Below are positions 59,567 through 64,000 of a stretch of DNA of 64,000 nucleotides, piece after piece. Made by a program: the position numbers and the translations under genes. Under the pieces are notes generated by a model. That model ran no database searches, was not told the origin of the DNA, and saw only the letters and a program-made list of their open reading frames with translations. Each line of letters opens with the position of its first letter. Within the stretch, counting starts at the first letter, position 1. Origin of the DNA: Bartonella grahamii subsp. shimonis (GTDB taxonomy: Bacteria; Pseudomonadota; Alphaproteobacteria; Rhizobiales; Rhizobiaceae); the NCBI RefSeq assembly GCF_036327415.1, contig NZ_CP123961.1, positions 1,550,001 through 1,614,000 on the forward strand, in the 5' to 3' direction.

Positions 59567-60352
59567 CTAATGAGAAAATCCAAAAAAATTCATAATATCA
59601 TGCCAACGAATATCTTCAATATAACTCAACGAAGGATAATGTTCTAAAAGCCAAAATGAAAGATCCTGCATAGAGCCTGTTAAAAATAAAATCCCTGTAA
59701 GAATAAGAAAAACACCAATAATTTTTTCAACTTTTCCTAAATGAATACGAAAAGCTCCTAAAAATCGCATAAAACTGCTTGAAAATAAAGCTGCCAACAT
59801 AAAAGGAATAGCAAGACCCAATGCATAAACCGCTAATAGAACAGCTCCCTCTCCCACAGTTTCTTTTGTTCCAGCAAGCGTTATAATAGGACCTAAAATA
59901 GGGCCAATACACGGTGTCCAACCAAAGGCAAAAGCTAAACCAATAATATACGCGCCTAAAGGACCAGCAGGTGTTTTTTTGGTCTGAAAACGCGCTTCAC
60001 GAAATAAAAAAGCGATCTTGAAAATCCCCAAAAAATTTAAACCAAAAATAATAATGACAATTCCAGCAGCAAGGGCAAACCAATCACGATAATAACCGAT
60101 GAATTTCCCAATTGTGCTAGCACTGGCACCTAAGGTAACAAAAACAGTCGTAAACCCAAGAACAAAAGCAATAACAGAAGACAATAAAGCCCACCGTATA
60201 AAGACTTTCTCATCACGATTTTCTGAACGAAAATCATCAATATCAACACCTGCCATATAGCATAAATAAGGAGGAACTAACGGCAAAACACAAGGCGACA
60301 AAAAAGAGAGTGCCCCAGCAAAAAACACACCAACTGTTGAAATTTCAATCAA
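59567..60352 (-). CDS. ccdA: Cytochrome c biogenesis protein CcdA (DsbD transmembrane family)
   Basis: An inner membrane protein of 261 residues with six predicted hydrophobic segments. It passes electrons from cytoplasmic thioredoxin to periplasmic thiol proteins used in cytochrome c maturation. The two conserved Cys motifs are [10 protein letters not shown] near residue 20 and G-W-T-P-C-I-G-P near 140. It lies 14 bases upstream of glmU on the same strand and could be cotranscribed. Confidence 0.92.
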   Translation of the reverse strand: MIEISTVGVFFAGALSFLSPCVLPLVPPYLCYMAGVDIDDFRSENRDEKVFIRWALLSSVIAFVLGFTTVFVTLGASASTIGKFIGYYRDWFALAAGIVIIIFGLNFLGIFKIAFLFREARFQTKKTPAGPLGAYIIGLAFAFGWTPCIGPILGPIITLAGTKETVGEGAVLLAVYALGLAIPFMLAALFSSSFMRFLGAFRIHLGKVEKIIGVFLILTGILFLTGSMQDLSFWLLEHYPSLSYIEDIRWHDIMNFFGFSH

Positions 60353-60398
60353 AACTTATACCTCGTCTCTCATCATAGTTTACCCCCATGAAAAACGA

Positions 60399-61409
60399 TC
60401 AATCCATATCTTCATCAATTCGTTGCATATTTTGTTCATTCGCCACCACACTTATATCTTCATCATGACCAGAAACGACTGAAAAAGCTTTTTGATAGAT
60501 TTTATCTTTATTTTTAGCAATTGCAATGTATTCTCCCTCCGCTAACACGAGTGAAACATAAGCGCCAACTGTTTCATAAACGATATCACCAGAATCATTG
60601 GCAAGAGACCAACTTGTATCTGCAAGCGCTTCCCCTCCTTCTTGTCGTACCAGCTTTAAGATAATCTGAGCGGCCTGATGTTCAAGGGTAACTTCTGTCA
60701 TTTTACCAGCATCCACTTGAATATCGGAACGAGCCGTCGCATTAATAGAACCATAATGGGAAGCAACATGGTAGCGGCCAGCTTTTAAACGCACAACTGA
60801 TTGGGGTTTAACATTTGATAAAATCACCCCCGTATCATCATTTTCTTTTTCATCCTCATAAATGGTAAAACGTAATTCCTTTTCATTCATTACACCATTG
60901 AGCAGCGTTGCATTTAAAATGACACCACCAGCCTCAAGATTAAAGTTTTTTACAAGATGCTGTCCATTTTCTAAACGAATATGGCGCACAGCACTCATAT
61001 GACCAAATGAGACATGAATAAGATAACTTCCTGGTTCGAGATCAAAACGTGCACTCCCTCCCTTATGGATTGCCACTAATGGTAATTTATTATCAATCCC
61101 TAGAATAGGGGCATAAACCCGCCAGACAAGCCCTTTTTCAATATCCGGATGACTATTTGTTAATCGAGCATTCAAAATGAGTTGTGTTTGAGATGCTAAA
61201 TTTTCTTTTTCCTGCTCTTGAGACTTTACAATTAAACCCCTTGATTGCCCCTGCTGTTGCCCCCCTCCTTCTTCAGAAAAAACACAGTGGCTCCAGGTCA
61301 ATAAAGTAAGCACCACGCATAACCGCACACACCGGTGCACTATTTTTATAAGACTAGCCATTTTCACATTGTTGACCAACATGATATTTTTTTCAAGAAA
61401 CAATATCAT
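60399..61409 (-). CDS. Exported protein with internal beta-rich repeats, function unknown
   Basis: A 336-residue protein with a signal peptide: basic residues, then the hydrophobic L-C-V-V-L-T-L-L-T-W and a likely cleavage after C-V-F-S near residue 45. The mature part holds about three related segments of 70-90 residues. Each has a pattern like V-R-L-K-A-G-R-Y-H-V-A-S-H-Y-G or F-D-L-E-P-G-S-Y-L-I-H-V-S-F-G, followed by a strand ending in a L-E-A-G-G type turn, suggestive of small Ig-like or carboxypeptidase regulatory-like beta domains. No enzyme motif is seen. Similar exported proteins exist in Rhizobiales as far as I recall. The start may be ATG 61409 or the later in-frame ATGs at 61382 or 61361. 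Confidence 0.75.
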   Translation of the reverse strand: MILFLEKNIMLVNNVKMASLIKIVHRCVRLCVVLTLLTWSHCVFSEEGGGQQQGQSRGLIVKSQEQEKENLASQTQLILNARLTNSHPDIEKGLVWRVYAPILGIDNKLPLVAIHKGGSARFDLEPGSYLIHVSFGHMSAVRHIRLENGQHLVKNFNLEAGGVILNATLLNGVMNEKELRFTIYEDEKENDDTGVILSNVKPQSVVRLKAGRYHVASHYGSINATARSDIQVDAGKMTEVTLEHQAAQIILKLVRQEGGEALADTSWSLANDSGDIVYETVGAYVSLVLAEGEYIAIAKNKDKIYQKAFSVVSGHDEDISVVANEQNMQRIDEDMD

Positions 61410-61421
61410 AAAGCCACCATT

Positions 61422-61745
61422 TTAAATTGAAAAACTTACACCACAACCACACGATGAAACAGCATTGGGATTGTGGATTTGAAAAGACTGTCCCATAAGA
61501 TCATCAACAAAATCAATCTCAGCTCCTTCCATGAAAGGAAGTGATAGTGAATCAATATACACAACTGCCCCATCTTTTTTGAGAACGAGGTCATCTTTAC
61601 ACATTTCAGAAACCAAGTCATATTTATAAGAAAAACCAGAACACCCACCACCTTCAACAGAAATACGTAAGGCTATTTTATCGGGTTCACGCAAAAGTAT
61701 CTGTGCAATTTTCTTAGCAGCAACATCTGAAATTTTCACATTCAT
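61422..61745 (-). CDS. erpA: Iron-sulfur cluster insertion protein ErpA
   Basis: An A-type Fe-S carrier (107 residues) that delivers clusters to essential apoproteins. The conserved Cys are Cys35 in E-G-G-G-C-S-G-F-S-Y and Cys99/Cys101 in S-S-C-G-C-G-V-S-F. The F-I-D/V-D-D-L-M-G-Q-S-F and N-P-N-A-type motifs are those of ErpA. It diverges from dgt, the usual rhizobial order erpA-dgt-argS. A second A-type carrier (SufA) is at 9920-10285. Confidence 0.93.
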   Translation of the reverse strand: MNVKISDVAAKKIAQILLREPDKIALRISVEGGGCSGFSYKYDLVSEMCKDDLVLKKDGAVVYIDSLSLPFMEGAEIDFVDDLMGQSFQIHNPNAVSSCGCGVSFSI

Positions 61746-61853
61746 TTTATATATCCTTGCATTAAACCATCAAGAAAGAGTATCCCACACTCAAAGAGAA
61801 GTTTATCCTTCATAGACTACTTTCAATTTTAAGATGATAATGGACAGCTTGCA

Positions 61854-63056
61854 ATGGATATAGGCGATATCAACTTCAATTACCAATCTCGAGCGATCTA
61901 CAGTGCTCATCCGCAAACAAGCCGTGGTCGATTATTCCATGAAACAATGAGCACCACACGCTCACCTTTTCAACGAGATAGAGATCGCATTATCCATTCT
62001 AATGCATTTCGACGTCTCAAACATAAAACGCAAGTGTTTATTGCTGATGAAAGTGATCATTATCGTACCCGCCTCACCCATTCTATAGAAGTTTCTCAAA
62101 TTGCAAGAACATTAGCCCGAGCCCTGTGTCTTGATGAAGACCTAGCCGAAGCCATTGCCCTTGTTCACGACTTTGGACATACGCCCTTTGGCCATGCAGG
62201 AGAAGAAGCTCTTAATGAAGCCATGATACATTATGGCGGCTTTGACCATAATGCACAAGCCTTACGCATTGTCACAAAACTAGAACAACGTTATGCGAAT
62301 TTTGATGGGCTTAATCTTACATGGGAAACTCTCGAAGGACTTGTAAAGCATAATGGCCCTCTTTTAGGTCCTTACGCGAAGAATAAAGCGGTTCCTATCG
62401 ATATTTTACAATACAATGCAAAGCAAGACCTTGCGCTTGACTGTTTTGCAGGACTAGAAGCGCAATGTGCCGCTATTGCAGATGATATCGCATACAATGC
62501 GCATGATATTGATGATGGTTTACGATCGCAATTTTTAACACTCGATCAATTTGAACATATTTCACTAACAGCAGCAATATTAAAAGATATAACAGATGAG
62601 CATCCCCACCTCGACCAAGCGCGTCGCGGTTACACACTTGTACGAAGACAAATAACAACCATGGTCGAAGATGTTATCAAACAATCACAAGAAAATTTAG
62701 CACGCATCAAACCAACAAGCATAAACGATATTCACCAAGCAAAACAAACTATTGTCACCTTTTCACCGACAATAACCGTTTATGAAAAAGAACTAAAAAA
62801 CTTTTTATTTAAAAATCTTTACTACCATGAACAAGTTCTTAGTCGTCGCAATGCAGCAAAATGCATTGTACAAAAATTATTCAATTGTTATTATGAAAAT
62901 CCAAATACAATGCCTGAAAGTTGGCAGAGCAAAACAGTGCACTTAAAAAATCAAGAGTTAGCACGTCTGATTGCTGACTTTCTTTCAGGCATGACGGATC
63001 ACTACGCTCTACGTGAATATCACCGTTTATTTGACCATACAGATCATTTCTTTTAA
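61854..63056 (+). CDS. dgt: Deoxyguanosinetriphosphate triphosphohydrolase-like protein
   Basis: An HD-domain dNTP triphosphohydrolase of 400 residues that removes triphosphate from dNTPs. The metal-binding HD motif is visible as T-H-S-I-E-V-S-Q-I and then [16 protein letters not shown] near residues 98-118. The later [13 protein letters not shown] supplies the last metal Asp. Also seen is [11 protein letters not shown] near 55. ATG 61854 has no strong ribosome site. It is followed 30 bases later by argS. Confidence 0.94.
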   Translation: MDIGDINFNYQSRAIYSAHPQTSRGRLFHETMSTTRSPFQRDRDRIIHSNAFRRLKHKTQVFIADESDHYRTRLTHSIEVSQIARTLARALCLDEDLAEAIALVHDFGHTPFGHAGEEALNEAMIHYGGFDHNAQALRIVTKLEQRYANFDGLNLTWETLEGLVKHNGPLLGPYAKNKAVPIDILQYNAKQDLALDCFAGLEAQCAAIADDIAYNAHDIDDGLRSQFLTLDQFEHISLTAAILKDITDEHPHLDQARRGYTLVRRQITTMVEDVIKQSQENLARIKPTSINDIHQAKQTIVTFSPTITVYEKELKNFLFKNLYYHEQVLSRRNAAKCIVQKLFNCYYENPNTMPESWQSKTVHLKNQELARLIADFLSGMTDHYALREYHRLFDHTDHFF

Positions 63057-63086
63057 TGGCTTTTGGCATCATCATGGAAGCTAAAT

Positions 63087-64000
63087 ATGAATATCTTTAA
63101 AAACTTCGAAAAAAAAATTAAGAGATCAATTGAATTATCTGATATAAAAGGAAAAAATGGAGAAGGTTTAGATTTATCAAAAATCACTGTTGATCCTCCG
63201 CGTGATTCCTCCCATGGTCATTTATCAACCAATGCTGCTATGGTGCTTGCAAAATCTATTGGAATCAATCCACGTGCACTTGCAGATAAAATCATAGAGC
63301 TTCTTAAAAATGATTCTTCTATCGAAAATATAGATGTTGCCGGTCCTGGTTTTATAAACATAAAGCTTACAAAATTATTTTGGCAAGATGCTATAAGGTC
63401 CATGCTTGAATTAGGCACTTCTTATGGTCGCATTCCAATGGGACAAGGAAAACGCGTCAATGTTGAATATGTCTCAGCAAATCCGACAGGACCAATGCAT
63501 GTAGGACACTGCCGCGGAGCGGTTGTTGGGGATGTTCTCTCAAATTTGCTACAATTTACGGGCTATAACATCACGAAAGAATATTATATCAATGATGCTG
63601 GTCAACAAATCGAAGTCCTCGCCCACTCTGTACTATTACGCTATCGTGAAGCTCTTGGGCAAGAAATTAATGAAATTCCAGAAGGACTCTATCCTGGAGA
63701 ATACTTGATACCATTGGGTCAATCGCTTGCTCAAGAGTTTGGTGACCAACTGCTCACGATGGATAAAGATGAAGCTTTATCTCTTGTGAAAGAACGTGCA
63801 ATTCATGCAATGATGTCTATGATTCGCGAAGATTTGGCTGCTCTTAATATTTATCATGATATCTTTTTCTCTGAGCGAATGCTTTATGCAGATAATGCAC
63901 GCGCCATTCGTAATACCATCAACGACCTCACTTTAAATGGTTATATCTACAAAGGAAAACTCCCCCCTCCCAAGGGACAAAATACAGAAGACTGGGAACC
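63087..64000 (+). CDS. argS: Arginyl-tRNA synthetase (5' part, runs off the window)
   Basis: A class I synthetase; about 304 residues are visible before the window ends and no stop is reached. The N-terminal Add-1 domain shows [16 protein letters not shown], then F-I-N-I-K-L. The catalytic HIGH box appears as [15 protein letters not shown] near residue 133-147, followed by [16 protein letters not shown] at 63076-63080 is the ribosome site for ATG 63087. It follows dgt closely and is probably cotranscribed with it. Confidence 0.96.
   Translation, partial: MNIFKNFEKKIKRSIELSDIKGKNGEGLDLSKITVDPPRDSSHGHLSTNAAMVLAKSIGINPRALADKIIELLKNDSSIENIDVAGPGFINIKLTKLFWQDAIRSMLELGTSYGRIPMGQGKRVNVEYVSANPTGPMHVGHCRGAVVGDVLSNLLQFTGYNITKEYYINDAGQQIEVLAHSVLLRYREALGQEINEIPEGLYPGEYLIPLGQSLAQEFGDQLLTMDKDEALSLVKERAIHAMMSMIREDLAALNIYHDIFFSERMLYADNARAIRNTINDLTLNGYIYKGKLPPPKGQNTEDWE

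Overview
The window looks like a chromosomal segment of a Bartonella species or a very close relative (Alphaproteobacteria, Rhizobiales/Hyphomicrobiales). The evidence is a strongly AT-rich genome with wide, decayed intergenic spaces, combined with typical rhizobial/Brucella-type gene sets: the very-long-chain fatty acid lipid A locus (acpXL to lpxXL), the CckA/CpdR cell-cycle phosphorelay, HdaA, PurSQL purine synthesis and the erpA-dgt-argS neighbourhood. The genus is inferred from recalled protein and gene-order similarity; no search was run.

Layout. 0-4 kb: the end of a large conserved protein, a decaying short-chain dehydrogenase relic and malic enzyme maeB. 4.2-9.9 kb: an operon-like lipid A locus (acpXL, two ketosynthase homologues, alcohol dehydrogenase, acyltransferase lpxXL) followed by mazG. 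9.9-17 kb: sufA, hsp20 with a probable ROSE RNA thermometer, a lysophospholipase-like protein without its catalytic residues, cpdR, four tRNA genes (Pro-GGG, Val-GAC, Arg-UCU, Pro-UGG), an integrase relic beyond tRNA-Val, and an NDUFS4-like protein. 17-25 kb: hdaA-perM diverging from purM-purN, then cckA, a FliO-like protein and dksA. 25-35 kb: flavin reductase, rpe-purB, an RBBP9-type hydrolase, purC-purS-purQ-purL-bolA-grxD and a Bcr/CflA-type exporter. 35-49.7 kb: parC, aspS, rnd, a broken integrase with an AlpA-like regulator and a small ORF, ppx-ppk, an NDUFS6-like zinc-finger protein and an FAD monooxygenase. 49.8-64 kb: dnaE, recG, glmU-glmS, ccdA, an exported repeat protein, erpA, dgt and the start of argS.

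How the genes work together. Most of the window is housekeeping. Seven purine genes (purM, N, B, C, S, Q, L) lie in three groups. CckA, CpdR and HdaA belong to one cell-cycle control network. SufA, ErpA, BolA and the CGFS glutaredoxin all serve iron-sulfur cluster supply. Ppx and Ppk are the polyphosphate pair. GlmU and GlmS make UDP-GlcNAc, which feeds cell wall and lipid A.

I found no CRISPR array, intact prophage, complete insertion sequence, secretion system or clearly new multi-gene system. The most interesting leads are: a ketosynthase/chain-length-factor-like pair in the lipid A locus with no fabZ-type dehydratase; a probable frameshift at the start of lpxXL; an intact but catalytically stripped hydrolase; a ROSE-like thermometer; a tiny ORF overlapping a terminator; two related integrase relics; and a ten-C tract inside purL.
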